A stretch of 12,165 nt of DNA from positions 1 through 12,165 of the forward strand of contig CAZLCI010000060.1 in assembly GCA_964558115.1 (NCBI GenBank), read 5' to 3'. How positions within the stretch are numbered: position 1 is the stretch's first letter; every line of letters starts with the position of its first letter. A model generated the notes under the pieces. The model did not search any database and had not been told where the DNA came from. It worked only from the letters and a program-made list of their open reading frames with translations. Below are positions 1-7,866 of this stretch, in pieces. Source of the DNA: UBA3496 sp964558115. Its GTDB lineage: Bacteria > UBA8248. The position numbers and the translations under genes are program-made.

Positions 1-578
1 ATTGGAATACATCTGCGATGCGCGGAACAATGAGTCATTCTATGGAATACAATAATATTAAAATACCTCTTGAAAATTTAATAGGAAATCCTGGAGACGC
101 AATAAGACCTGATGTTTTACCAAAATTTGGTTTTGGCTATTCTGCAGTATATCTTGGAACTGGCGGAGGAGCTTTCGATTGGGTAATAGATTATGCAAAA
201 AAAAGAAAATTAAAACCTGACAATATCCCTATTTCAAATTTTCCAAATATACAAATCCGCATTGGAGAAATGAAAGTTCAACTAGAAAGCGCACTTCTTA
301 TGGTTCAAAGAGCAGGCTGGTTAATCGGAACAAATGGTGCGGAAAACGCTTACGGGGCAATAAATGAGGCAAAACATATAGCTGCTAAAACTGCAGCCAT
401 GATCACCGAAAACGCTATGCAAATAGCAGGCGCTCCTAGCTTACTTAGAAATTACCCCCTAGAACGTTATCATCGTGAAGCTAGAGCCGGACTTGTAATG
501 CCTCCAAACGTAGAAAAATCACTTGAACTTAGTGCAAAAGCTTTCGTAGAAGGTTCTGCGGGTTCTTTAATGACTTAA
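1..578 (+). CDS. Acyl-CoA dehydrogenase family protein, C-terminal part (5' end cut by window edge)
   Basis: This is the C-terminal half of an acyl-CoA-dehydrogenase-fold flavoprotein. The reading frame is open from base 3 and continues past the ATG at 18. Residues encoded before that ATG (W-N-T-S-A) align with W-D-A-Y-A in the downstream paralogue, so the ATG at 18 is internal and the true start lies outside the window. The visible part covers the end of the middle beta domain and the C-terminal helical domain. It shares long stretches with the next gene, such as YAKKRKLKPDN and RAGLVMPPN, and is about 53% identical over 177 aligned residues. The family oxidises acyl-CoA thioesters or related substrates with FAD. 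The C-terminal stretch that usually carries the catalytic Glu (Y-E-G-T in many members) reads G-L-V-M-P-P here. The stop is 28 bp before the next gene, so the two are probably co-transcribed. Family call is firm; substrate is unknown. Confidence 0.88.
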   Translation, partial: WNTSAMRGTMSHSMEYNNIKIPLENLIGNPGDAIRPDVLPKFGFGYSAVYLGTGGGAFDWVIDYAKKRKLKPDNIPISNFPNIQIRIGEMKVQLESALLMVQRAGWLIGTNGAENAYGAINEAKHIAAKTAAMITENAMQIAGAPSLLRNYPLERYHREARAGLVMPPNVEKSLELSAKAFVEGSAGSLMT

Positions 579-606
579 TATTTTATTCTAATCGGATAAT
601 TAAATA

Positions 607-1767
607 ATGGATTTAAAACTAAAAAATAAAAATAAAGATTTAGTAGATAAGGCTAAAGAAATTTCTACTAATATTCTTGCGCCTAACGCGGATAAATATG
701 ACTCCAATGCAGAATTTCCAAGAAATAATTTTGACAAATTAGCGGAAATTGGATTTACAAAATTAACTCTCCCAATTGAAGATGGTGGAAGAGACCTTTA
801 TAGCGACCCTACTACATATGTTACGGTATTTTATGAACTTGCAAAAGGATGTGGTAGTACAGCTATGACGCTTCATATGCACAATTCAGTATTATTTTCT
901 TTAATGAATCTAGGAACTAAAGAACAAATTCATAGATATAAAAAATTTGCAAAGGAAGGAAAAATATTTGCGAGTCATGCAGCTGAAATCACAACAAATG
1001 CACAATGGAAACGGGATGTTTCTACGATTATTTCCGAAAAAAATAAGGAATTTTTTTTAAATGGGGAAAAATATTTCTGTACTATGGCTGGGGAAGCTGA
1101 TTTTTATGTTATTTGGGCTCTTTTAGAAAATTCGAAGAATACATCCGAAGGATTACGATTTGCAGTCGTAGACTCGAAAAATGAAGGATTCTCGATAGTT
1201 CGACGTTGGGATGCATATGCTATGAGAGCTACCTCTAGCCATTCCATGAAATATGAAAATGTAAAACTAAATGAAGAAGATATCGTAGGAAAAGCTGGAG
1301 ATGTCGACAGACTTGATCTTGTCCCTAAATTTGCCCTAGGTTATTCTGCTATTTATCTAGGGATAGGAGCTGCTGCTCTGGACTGGACAATTTCATATGC
1401 AAAAAAAAGAAAATTAAAACCGGATAATATTTCTATTGCAAGTTATCCGCAAATACAACGTTTACTTGGCAAAATGAATATTTCACATGAAGCAGCTAAA
1501 TTAATGGTACTAAAAGCGGCATGGAAACTTGAAAAATTTAATACTGAAGAAGCTTTTTTAGCAATCAATGAAGCTAAATATGCTGCTTCTAAAGCATCTG
1601 CTTCAATCACTGATAATGCTATACAAGTTCTGGGAGGACCTAGTCTTTTCAAAAAGTACCCAATTCAGAGATTTCATCGGGACGCAAGAGCTGGTCTAGT
1701 AATGCCACCAAATTCAGATAGAGCTCTGATTTCTATAGCAGAGTTCCATTTAAAAGGAATAAAATGA
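607..1767 (+). CDS. Acyl-CoA dehydrogenase family flavoprotein (tandem paralogue)
   Basis: This is a complete 386-residue acyl-CoA-dehydrogenase-fold protein, the usual length for the family. The N-terminal helical domain covers about residues 1-115, the beta domain about 116-230 and the C-terminal helical domain about 235-386. Recognisable points are H-A-A-E-I-T near 124-129, the beta-domain stretch L-N-G-E-K-Y-F-C near 151-158, M-K-Y-E-N-V near 214-219 and R-F-H-R-D-A-R near 355-361. The last matches the R-x-x-R-D-x-R helix that precedes the catalytic loop in the family. That loop reads G-L-V-M-P-P-N (363-369) with no Glu, and I see none at the alternative isovaleryl-CoA-dehydrogenase position near 236-241 either. 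The ATG at 607 has only a weak GGAT-type ribosome site, but the protein length and N-terminal domain support it. It lies between its paralogue and the thiamine enzyme. It could be a dehydrogenase or a related flavin-dependent oxidase or monooxygenase. Confidence 0.88.
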   Translation: MDLKLKNKNKDLVDKAKEISTNILAPNADKYDSNAEFPRNNFDKLAEIGFTKLTLPIEDGGRDLYSDPTTYVTVFYELAKGCGSTAMTLHMHNSVLFSLMNLGTKEQIHRYKKFAKEGKIFASHAAEITTNAQWKRDVSTIISEKNKEFFLNGEKYFCTMAGEADFYVIWALLENSKNTSEGLRFAVVDSKNEGFSIVRRWDAYAMRATSSHSMKYENVKLNEEDIVGKAGDVDRLDLVPKFALGYSAIYLGIGAAALDWTISYAKKRKLKPDNISIASYPQIQRLLGKMNISHEAAKLMVLKAAWKLEKFNTEEAFLAINEAKYAASKASASITDNAIQVLGGPSLFKKYPIQRFHRDARAGLVMPPNSDRALISIAEFHLKGIK

Positions 1768-1800
1768 ATATCTAAATTTTTCAGACATTGTAAGAAAGTA

Positions 1801-1809
1801 AAAGGAGAG
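1801..1809 (+). promoter_or_regulatory. Strong Shine-Dalgarno for the thiamine enzyme
   Basis: AAAGGAGAG lies 4 bases before the ATG at 1814, counted from the end of the purine run. It fixes the start codon and is stronger than the sites in front of the two upstream flavoprotein genes. Confidence 0.7.
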
Positions 1810-1813
1810 AGAT

Positions 1814-3481
1814 ATGTTTAAGCAAAATGGGTCTGGTCTTTTTTTAGAAACACTTTTAGATGAAGGGGTAAAATGTATTTTTGGCAATCCTGGAACTACT
1901 GAACTTCCTCTTATGGACGCTTTAGTAAATGAGAACAGACTTGATTATATACTTTGTTTACATGAATCTGTCGCCATTGGAGCAGCTGAAGGATACGCAT
2001 TTGCAACTGGTGGTATCGGAGTTGTTAATATTCACGTTGCCCCCGGATTAGGGAATGCAATGGGAATGCTTTACAATTCGAAAAGAGCTGGAACCCCTCT
2101 ACTAGTGACCGCTGGAAACCAAGGACAGGAAGGGCAATTATCAGAACCTATCCTATGGGATGATCTTCCTAGATTAGCGGCTCCACTTACAAAATGGGCA
2201 CACGAAGTCAGAAGAGTTGAAGATCTTGAGCAATGTGTTCGCAGAGCAATTAAAGTTGCGTTGTCTCCTCCTACTGGTCCTGTTTTTCTCTCTCTTCCCG
2301 GGGATGTAATGTTATCTGAAGCAGGAGATCCGACGGGTAGCCCTACACGATTGTCAAACAGATTTTGCGCTGGAGAAGATGTTATAGAAAATGCGGTGAA
2401 GATGTTGTTAAAAGCAAAAAAACCTTCAATCGTTGCGGGTTCTCGTGTTTTCAGATCTTCAGCATGTGACGAACTCGTGGAAGTTTCAGAACGCCTAGGA
2501 ACGTTAGTTTATGGTGACAACAAACCAAACACAGCATTTTTCCCAGCGTCCCATAAACTCTATTGTGGAGAATTGCCAAATACTATCGAACCACTACTTA
2601 ATGAGTTAGAAGGATCCGACGTTATATTCTTTATTGGAACAGAAACTTATACTTTATCGTTTCCACCTAAAGTCCCGCTCAAACCAAGAGGATCTCAAGT
2701 AATTTTTCTTGATAGTGACCCATGGGAAATTGGAAAAAATTTTCCTGTAGAAGTCGCTATGTTAGGAGATCCAAAAACTACTCTATCTAGAATGATTGAA
2801 GTTATCAAAAATTTGGAAAAAGATAGTGACAAAGAAATTATAGAAAAACGTCGTTTAACTGCAGAAAAAATTGCATTAGAGAAAAAACAAAAAATTACTC
2901 CCAAGATAGAATTAAGCAAAGAACGAGGAATGTCACGTTCCTCATTCATTGCAACAATTGGCGATGTAATCCCTGAAGGAACTGCAGTTATTGATGAATC
3001 AATTACAACTGGTTGGGCTGGAATGCGTCAAGCAATAGCTAATAAAGCTGGTCACTACTTTGGAATGAAGGGAGGAGGGATTGGCTTAGGACTTCCTACA
3101 ACTTTAGGAGTAAAAAAAGCTATGCCAGATACACCCGTAGTTTGTATTTCGGGAGATGGATCATCAATGTACACTTTTCAGACCTTCTGGACTGCTGCTC
3201 ACTATGGGTTAAATGCTGTTTGGATAATTGCAAATAATGGCAGTTATCGGATTTTAAAAGAAAGAGCAGTAAACTTAGGCGGAAAAACAAACGAGTTTCG
3301 AAAATTTGTTGCTATGGATTTACAAAATCCATCTATAGATTTTCAAAATCTTTCAAAAAGTTTGGGGGTCTCTTCTACAAGAGTTGAAACACCAGATGAA
3401 CTTAAAGAAGCCATTCATTTGGCTCTAACATCTAAGAAACCTCATCTGATTGACGCTCTTATCATTAATGATGAATTATAA
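1814..3481 (+). CDS. Thiamine-diphosphate-dependent enzyme, benzoylformate decarboxylase/acetolactate synthase type
   Basis: This is a complete 555-residue three-domain ThDP enzyme. The N-terminal PYR domain has F-G-N-P-G-T-T-E-L-P (23-32), very like F-G-N-P-G-S-N-E-L-P of benzoylformate decarboxylase, and the cofactor-activating Glu at 51 (L-H-E-S). The central domain runs from about 190 to 340. The C-terminal PP domain has G-G-G-I-G-L-G-L-P (420-428) and the ThDP/Mg motif G-D-G-S (447-450) followed by N-N-G-S-Y (474-478). The family cleaves or joins C-C bonds next to a 2-oxo group. The first benzoylformate decarboxylase active-site His is matched by H74 (V-N-I-H), the catalytic Ser position is Thr, and the second His (near G-T-E-T-Y-T, 275-280) appears absent. 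True benzoylformate decarboxylase activity is therefore uncertain. No separate small regulatory subunit gene is nearby, which argues against biosynthetic acetolactate synthase. It probably forms one operon with the two flavoproteins, 46 bp upstream. Confidence 0.88.
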   Translation: MFKQNGSGLFLETLLDEGVKCIFGNPGTTELPLMDALVNENRLDYILCLHESVAIGAAEGYAFATGGIGVVNIHVAPGLGNAMGMLYNSKRAGTPLLVTAGNQGQEGQLSEPILWDDLPRLAAPLTKWAHEVRRVEDLEQCVRRAIKVALSPPTGPVFLSLPGDVMLSEAGDPTGSPTRLSNRFCAGEDVIENAVKMLLKAKKPSIVAGSRVFRSSACDELVEVSERLGTLVYGDNKPNTAFFPASHKLYCGELPNTIEPLLNELEGSDVIFFIGTETYTLSFPPKVPLKPRGSQVIFLDSDPWEIGKNFPVEVAMLGDPKTTLSRMIEVIKNLEKDSDKEIIEKRRLTAEKIALEKKQKITPKIELSKERGMSRSSFIATIGDVIPEGTAVIDESITTGWAGMRQAIANKAGHYFGMKGGGIGLGLPTTLGVKKAMPDTPVVCISGDGSSMYTFQTFWTAAHYGLNAVWIIANNGSYRILKERAVNLGGKTNEFRKFVAMDLQNPSIDFQNLSKSLGVSSTRVETPDELKEAIHLALTSKKPHLIDALIINDEL

Positions 3482-3642
3482 ATAATACCAAATCATGATT
3501 TATATTATCTTTTAATGATTTTTATCACGTTGATACAAATAAACATCTTGACCTAACAGTAAAATAAATGAGAAAACGGAGTATAAACCTTTTTTAAATA
3601 GTTGAAATTAAGAGATTCATTCTTCTAATCAGGAAAAATGGA
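3482..3642. other. AT-rich intergenic gap between catabolic group and transporter operon
   Basis: These 161 bp hold no plausible gene. A weak A/T-only inverted repeat (AAATCAT at 3490-3496, ATGATTT at 3515-3521, then TTTAT) could be a poor terminator. TTGACC at 3548 and TATAAA at 3582 look like promoter boxes but are 28 bp apart, so they do not form a standard pair. The transporter operon probably has its own promoter here, but I cannot place it. Confidence 0.4.
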
Positions 3643-4737
3643 ATGTTTAGTGCCGAAAAAATGATTATTCTCACTTATAGTAGTTTTGCATATGCTGCAT
3701 TACTATTTCTTTTAGCGAGTGGGCTATCACTTATTTTTGGTGTTATGCGAATTGTGAACTTAGCCCATGCTGCTTTTTTCCTCCTATCGGGCTATATAGC
3801 ACTAGAATTCTATAACATTATTTATGGAACAGTTAGCTTAATTCCAAGACTCATACAAATAGTGTCATGGGCAGTTGTATATTTTCTTTGGAAGTTTATG
3901 TCCCAAAAGATCAGCAAAGGTAAATCTGCTCTGATTTTAATTTTGATATACATTGCAACTGAAATTATTTCACTAACCTTATGGGGTTTCCCTATTTACG
4001 AGAAACTCTTTTTTGTAAAAATCCCTGTCAAAGCTGTAGACAAATTAAATATATGGATGTTGATCGGTGCTCTTATTTTCACAATCACTGTTATCTCACT
4101 TGCTGGTTTTTTTGTGGAAAGAGTTTTTCTTAGAACACTTGGACAGGACACAATAGCTCAAGTTCTCGTCACAATAGGTTTTGCCTTTATTTTACAAGAT
4201 GGTTCTTTATACATGTGGGGTGGAGATAATTATTTCTTTAATCTCCCAACTATGCTTAGTGGAAGTTTCACTATACAAGGACTAACTTTTGAAACATTCC
4301 GTTTATTTCTATTCATCGTTGCTTTAGTTGTAGCCCTTGCGCTCTATTTCTGTATTGAACGGACTAGGCTGGGTGCTATTATGCGTGCCACCGTAGATGA
4401 CCCTGAAATGGCAAGAGGAATTGGAATTAACACAAACATAGTTTCAATGAGTATTTTTGCTATTGGAACTTCACTAGCCGCCATTGGAGGAGTCGTTGGA
4501 GCTTCTTTTTTAGGCGTTTATCCAGGACTTGATTTTGAAATTCTTCCTTATGCTTTTGCAGTTGTTATTATAGGTGGAATGGGTAGTCTTGGGGGGGCTC
4601 TCGTTGGGAGTATTCTTGTCGGATTAATCGAAAATTTTGCTACTGCTTTTTTTCCAGAGTTGAATTATTTTGCTCTTTTTGCCCCTATGGCAATTATATT
4701 GGCAGTAAAACCAACTGGTTTATTTGGTAAGGGGTAA
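3643..4737 (+). CDS. livH: Branched-chain amino acid-type ABC transporter permease LivH
   Basis: This is an inner-membrane permease of the HAAT (Liv) ABC import family. It has the family N-terminal stretch G-L-S-L-I-F-G-V-M-R-I-V-N-L-A-H-A (27-43). The cytoplasmic loop that contacts the ATPase is R-A-T-V-D-D-P-E-M-A-R-G-I-G (248-261), and the C-terminal G-G-M-G-S-L-G-G-A-L-V-G-S (311-323) is typical. At 364 residues it is longer than the usual 285-310 or so. The extra length lies between about 55 and 137 and contains two or more hydrophobic segments. AGGA at 3631-3634 is 8 bases before the ATG at 3643, which supports this start. The ATG at 3638 is out of frame. It is the first gene of the five-gene transporter set, and livM starts 3 bases after its stop. 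The family is certain; the substrate could be an amino acid, urea, amide or aromatic/short-chain acid. Confidence 0.93.
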   Translation: MFSAEKMIILTYSSFAYAALLFLLASGLSLIFGVMRIVNLAHAAFFLLSGYIALEFYNIIYGTVSLIPRLIQIVSWAVVYFLWKFMSQKISKGKSALILILIYIATEIISLTLWGFPIYEKLFFVKIPVKAVDKLNIWMLIGALIFTITVISLAGFFVERVFLRTLGQDTIAQVLVTIGFAFILQDGSLYMWGGDNYFFNLPTMLSGSFTIQGLTFETFRLFLFIVALVVALALYFCIERTRLGAIMRATVDDPEMARGIGINTNIVSMSIFAIGTSLAAIGGVVGASFLGVYPGLDFEILPYAFAVVIIGGMGSLGGALVGSILVGLIENFATAFFPELNYFALFAPMAIILAVKPTGLFGKG

Positions 4738-4740
4738 ACT

Positions 4741-5760
4741 TTGGAAAATAATATCCTTAAAAAATTTCTTATGCTATTTTTTGGTTTCCTAATTATTGGC
4801 GCAATTACTCCCATATTGGATAAATATGTACCTCTCTCTCAACTTATCATGAACGAAATCCTTGTTTTTGCGGTTTTAGCAATGAGTCTAGATATTCTTA
4901 TGGGATATACTGGCTTAGCTTCACTGGGACACGCTGCATACTTCGGAGTATCCTCTTATGCATGCGCTATAGTGATGACAAAAACAAGTTGGGTGACATC
5001 TTTTGCAGCCTATACCTGGGCACAAAACAACGGTCTTGGAATCATCTTCCTCCTTATAATAGCAATCGTTGTGGCCCTTTTTTTCGCAGCCTTTTTTGGT
5101 CTTCTTGCAATAAGGGCAACAGACGTCTATTTCTTGATGATCACTCTATCCTTGGCTATGGTAGTTTGGGGACTTGCATACCGCTGGAGTGCAGTAACAG
5201 AGGGAGATAATGGAATCAATGTTCCTGGAAGACCTTCGCTATTTGGGATAAATTTAGATGACGATTATAACTTTTACTTTTTTACACTAGCTGTTTTTCT
5301 TATATGTTTCAGTATTATGTATCTTTTCGTGAACAGTCCATTTGGGAAATCGTTAGTCGGCATCAGAGAAAGTGAAGAGAGAATGAAAATGCTTGGTTAT
5401 AACACCTGGCTTCATAAATATATAGCTTTCATAGTGGCAGGTATCTTTAGCGGCATAGCAGGATTTTTATGGACACTCTTTAATTTATTCGTGAGTCCTC
5501 CTGATTTAGAATTGATTACCTCTGCCGAAGCACTTTTTATGGTTGCACTGGGAGGTCCAGCCACCTTACTAGGGCCGTTCATTGGAGCTAGTATCATTAA
5601 AATACTTCAACAGTTTGTAAGTATCTATGTAGAACGATGGCCTTTGATACTTGGCGCTATCTACATTTTGACAATCATGATCAGCAGATTATACAAAGTA
5701 GAAGGAATACTCGGTATTTTTAGTAAAATACGTAACTCATCAAAAGAAATGGAAAAGTAG
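4741..5760 (+). CDS. livM: Branched-chain amino acid-type ABC transporter permease LivM
   Basis: This is the second membrane permease, which pairs with LivH. Family marks are G-Y-T-G-L-A-S-L-G-H-A-A-Y-F-G-V-S-S-Y (55-73), R-A-T-D-V-Y-F-L-M-I-T-L-S-L-A (125-139), T-E-G-D-N-G-I (153-159) in place of the common T-G-G-x-x-G-L, R-E-S-E-E-R-M-K-M-L-G-Y-N (209-221), and G-G-P-A-T-L-L-G-P-F-I-G-A (271-283). The length of 339 residues is normal, with about eight or nine hydrophobic segments. Translation begins at TTG 4741. An AAGGGG ribosome site overlaps the end of livH, and the next in-frame ATG (residue 11) has no comparable site. The 3-base gap to livH suggests translational coupling. An 11-base T run (5764-5774) follows the stop, without a hairpin before it. 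Confidence 0.93.
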   Translation: MENNILKKFLMLFFGFLIIGAITPILDKYVPLSQLIMNEILVFAVLAMSLDILMGYTGLASLGHAAYFGVSSYACAIVMTKTSWVTSFAAYTWAQNNGLGIIFLLIIAIVVALFFAAFFGLLAIRATDVYFLMITLSLAMVVWGLAYRWSAVTEGDNGINVPGRPSLFGINLDDDYNFYFFTLAVFLICFSIMYLFVNSPFGKSLVGIRESEERMKMLGYNTWLHKYIAFIVAGIFSGIAGFLWTLFNLFVSPPDLELITSAEALFMVALGGPATLLGPFIGASIIKILQQFVSIYVERWPLILGAIYILTIMISRLYKVEGILGIFSKIRNSSKEMEK

Positions 5761-5782
5761 TCATTTTTTTTTTTCACATAAC

Positions 5783-5788
5783 GGAGGG
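5783..5788 (+). promoter_or_regulatory. Shine-Dalgarno GGAGGG for the binding protein
   Basis: GGAGGG sits 6 bases before the ATG at 5795. It is the best ribosome site in the transporter set, as expected for a binding protein made in excess over the membrane parts. Confidence 0.7.
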
Positions 5789-5794
5789 TTCCAA

Positions 5795-7051
5795 ATGTTG
5801 AAAAAACTAGTTCTATTAGTAGCAGTATTTGCGCTTAGTTTTACTTTTTCGGTAAAAGATGCGACTTCGGCGGAAAAAGAATTTCGGATTGGTTGGCTTG
5901 CTGCAAAAACTGGTTGGGCAGCACAAATTGGTAAAGATATGACAAATGGTTTTAAAATGTACTTAGAGCAGCAAAACTATAAATTTGGTCCATTGAAAGT
6001 GAAATTTATATATGAAGATAATTTAGCAAAACCACCGGTAAACGTTAGAAAAGCAATGAAACTAATTAAACGTGATAAAGTTCATCTTTTCTCGGGTGGT
6101 CTACTTGCTAGTACAGGGTATGCACTTGCTCCTCTAGCTGAAAGAACTAAGGTACTATATGTTTCTCCTATTCCAGCTGCAGATGACCTAACTCAAAGAA
6201 AAAGATATAAAAACTTTGTGCGTTTAGGTTTCACTAGTAGTCAAAATAGTCATCCACAAGGTCAATGGGCTTGTGAACAAGGATTTAAAAAAGTTGTGAC
6301 TATTGCTGCTGATTACGCTTTTGGTTATGAAACCGTAGGTGGTTTTCAAAAGACTTTTGAAGCGTGTGGCGGTAAAATCATTAAAAAATTATGGCCAAAA
6401 ATAGGAACAAAAGATTTCGCTCCTTATCTTGCTAAATTCCCAAAAGATTTGGATGCAGTTTTCACGTTAATGGTTGGTGGTATGTCACTATCCTTCCCAA
6501 AGCAATTTAGGGGAGCTGGATTTAAAGCTCCTATGCTAGGTGGAATTACTAGCGCTGATGAGTTCATCTTGCCAAATATGGGAGATGAAGCAATTGGATA
6601 TGTTACAGCTGGTCAATACAGTGCTGCATTGGACACAAAAAAGAACCTAGCATTCGTTAAAGAATATCAAAAACGATACGGAAAAATGGCTTCCTACTAT
6701 TCCGAAAGTTGTTACACAACTGCGTTGTTCATACACAAAGCTTTAGAAAAAATTAACTATAAATACGATAGAGATAAATTTAAAAATGCAATGAGGTCCT
6801 TAAGAGTAGATGCAATTAGAGGGCCTGTTTACTTAGACAAATATGACAATCCAGTGCATAACGTCTATATTCGAAAAGTTGTTAGAATTCCTGGAGACTA
6901 TAAAGGATTAGGTGTTAAACCAAATTCTCTTTGGAATAAAGTTATCAAGACTTACCCAGCAATAGGGCAATTCTATCCAGATTCAGCAGAGAAATTCCTA
7001 AAACAACCTGTTTACAGCAAGAATTATCCTGCATGTAAACATTGTAGATAA
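5795..7051 (+). CDS. Periplasmic substrate-binding protein of the Liv-type ABC importer
   Basis: This 418-residue type I periplasmic binding protein (LivJ/LivK superfamily) captures the substrate and delivers it to LivHM. A Sec signal peptide is clear: K3-K4, a hydrophobic core at 5-20, and a likely cut after A-T-S-A near residue 26. There is no lipobox cysteine, so it should be soluble. The mature protein starts with K-E-F-R-I-G-W-L and continues with family features, including G-K-D-M-T-N-G-F (47-54), a Y-E-D strand end near 73-75 and A-D-Y-A-F-G-Y-E (172-179). The mature part has five cysteines (160, 191, 306, 414, 417). The last two form a C-terminal P-A-C-K-H-C-R tail, possibly a disulfide. 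Sequence alone does not give the ligand; this branch includes binders of aromatic acids, amides and short-chain acids as well as amino acids. Its central place in the operon and the following hairpin suggest high expression. Confidence 0.92.
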   Translation: MLKKLVLLVAVFALSFTFSVKDATSAEKEFRIGWLAAKTGWAAQIGKDMTNGFKMYLEQQNYKFGPLKVKFIYEDNLAKPPVNVRKAMKLIKRDKVHLFSGGLLASTGYALAPLAERTKVLYVSPIPAADDLTQRKRYKNFVRLGFTSSQNSHPQGQWACEQGFKKVVTIAADYAFGYETVGGFQKTFEACGGKIIKKLWPKIGTKDFAPYLAKFPKDLDAVFTLMVGGMSLSFPKQFRGAGFKAPMLGGITSADEFILPNMGDEAIGYVTAGQYSAALDTKKNLAFVKEYQKRYGKMASYYSESCYTTALFIHKALEKINYKYDRDKFKNAMRSLRVDAIRGPVYLDKYDNPVHNVYIRKVVRIPGDYKGLGVKPNSLWNKVIKTYPAIGQFYPDSAEKFLKQPVYSKNYPACKHCR

Positions 7052-7062
7052 ATTGTAACTAT

Positions 7063-7099
7063 GTTTGCCGCTTGATTTTTCAAGCGGCAAACAATTTTT
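7063..7099 (+). terminator. Strong hairpin after the binding-protein gene (attenuator/terminator or mRNA stabiliser)
   Basis: A perfect 13-bp inverted repeat, GTTTGCCGCTTGA (7063-7075) and TCAAGCGGCAAAC (7080-7092), has a four-T loop and is followed by AATTTTT. It starts 11 bases after the binding-protein stop and ends before livG. The short, imperfect U-tract suggests partial termination or protection of the upstream mRNA from 3' decay. Either would give more binding protein than ATPase. The livG start lies only 14 bases further on. Confidence 0.75.
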
Positions 7100-7113
7100 A
7101 AATGGGATAGAAA

Positions 7114-7866
7114 TTGAATAATCAAGAAGTAGCTTTACAACTTGAAAATGTGACTAAAGAATTCGGTGGTCTAACTGCAGTTAACGACGTTTCGTTTACA
7201 CTTAGTCCCGGAGATAGAAGAGGTATACTCGGTCCAAATGGAGCCGGAAAAACTACTCTCTTTCATCTTATAACTGGAGTTATACCTATCACTAGAGGCA
7301 AAATAACTCTTTATGATCAAGATGTTACTAACTGGCCTACACATAAAAGAGTCGAACTAGGTCTTGCAAGAACATTCCAGATAACTAGTCTTTTTTCTGG
7401 CCTAAGTGTTTATGAGAATGTTCTTCTAGCTGTTCAGGGACTTTCTAAAACGAAAATGGTCATGTTTAGACCGATATCAAAATTCAGAAATCTTCATGAT
7501 AAAGTAGAGAAATTACTAACAGCATCTCAATTCTGGGAAAAAAGAAATACACGAATTAAAAATCTTTCACATGGAGAACAAAGACAACTAGAAATAGTCC
7601 TTGCATTAGCAAGTGAACCAAAAGTTCTGATGCTTGACGAACCCACTGCAGGATTAGCTACAGGAGAATCTGCCGAAATGGCAAATTTCCTAAATTCGTT
7701 AAGTAAAGATATTGCAATTTTAATTATCGAACATGATCTAGATGTTATATTTGATGTCGCTCATCATATTTTAGTTTTACATTATGGACAACTCCTGACT
7801 GATGGCAGCGTAGACGAAGTTAGAAATAATCAGCAAGTGCAAGAAATTTACTTAGGACAGGGATAA
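7114..7866 (+). CDS. livG: Branched-chain amino acid-type ABC transporter ATPase LivG
   Basis: This 250-residue cytoplasmic ATPase drives the importer together with LivF. The Walker A is G-P-N-G-A-G-K-T-T (40-48), the Q-loop Gln is at 89 (A-R-T-F-Q), the signature is L-S-H-G-E-Q (151-156), the Walker B is V-L-M-L-D-E-P (171-177) and the switch His is at 207 (I-E-H-D). All residues needed for ATP hydrolysis are present. The C-terminus ends Y-L-G-Q-G, like many LivG proteins. The start is TTG at 7114, preceded by a GGGATAG ribosome site. No in-frame ATG occurs before the Walker A, so a TTG start is required. It follows the hairpin at 7063 and overlaps livF by one base. Confidence 0.94.
   Translation: MNNQEVALQLENVTKEFGGLTAVNDVSFTLSPGDRRGILGPNGAGKTTLFHLITGVIPITRGKITLYDQDVTNWPTHKRVELGLARTFQITSLFSGLSVYENVLLAVQGLSKTKMVMFRPISKFRNLHDKVEKLLTASQFWEKRNTRIKNLSHGEQRQLEIVLALASEPKVLMLDEPTAGLATGESAEMANFLNSLSKDIAILIIEHDLDVIFDVAHHILVLHYGQLLTDGSVDEVRNNQQVQEIYLGQG

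Noticed and set aside
18..20. ATG at 18 as start of the first flavoprotein gene
   Set aside because: The frame stays open upstream to the window edge, and the upstream codons align with the middle of the complete paralogue.
3490..3525. A/T-only inverted repeat after the thiamine enzyme as a terminator
   Set aside because: Seven A/T-rich pairs with an 18-base loop make a weak hairpin; such repeats are expected by chance in DNA this AT-rich.
3548..3587. TTGACC and TATAAA as a promoter for livH
   Set aside because: The spacing of 28 bp is too long for a sigma-70 type promoter.
5764..5774. Eleven-T run after livM as an intrinsic terminator
   Set aside because: No hairpin precedes it, and the binding-protein gene follows immediately with a strong ribosome site.
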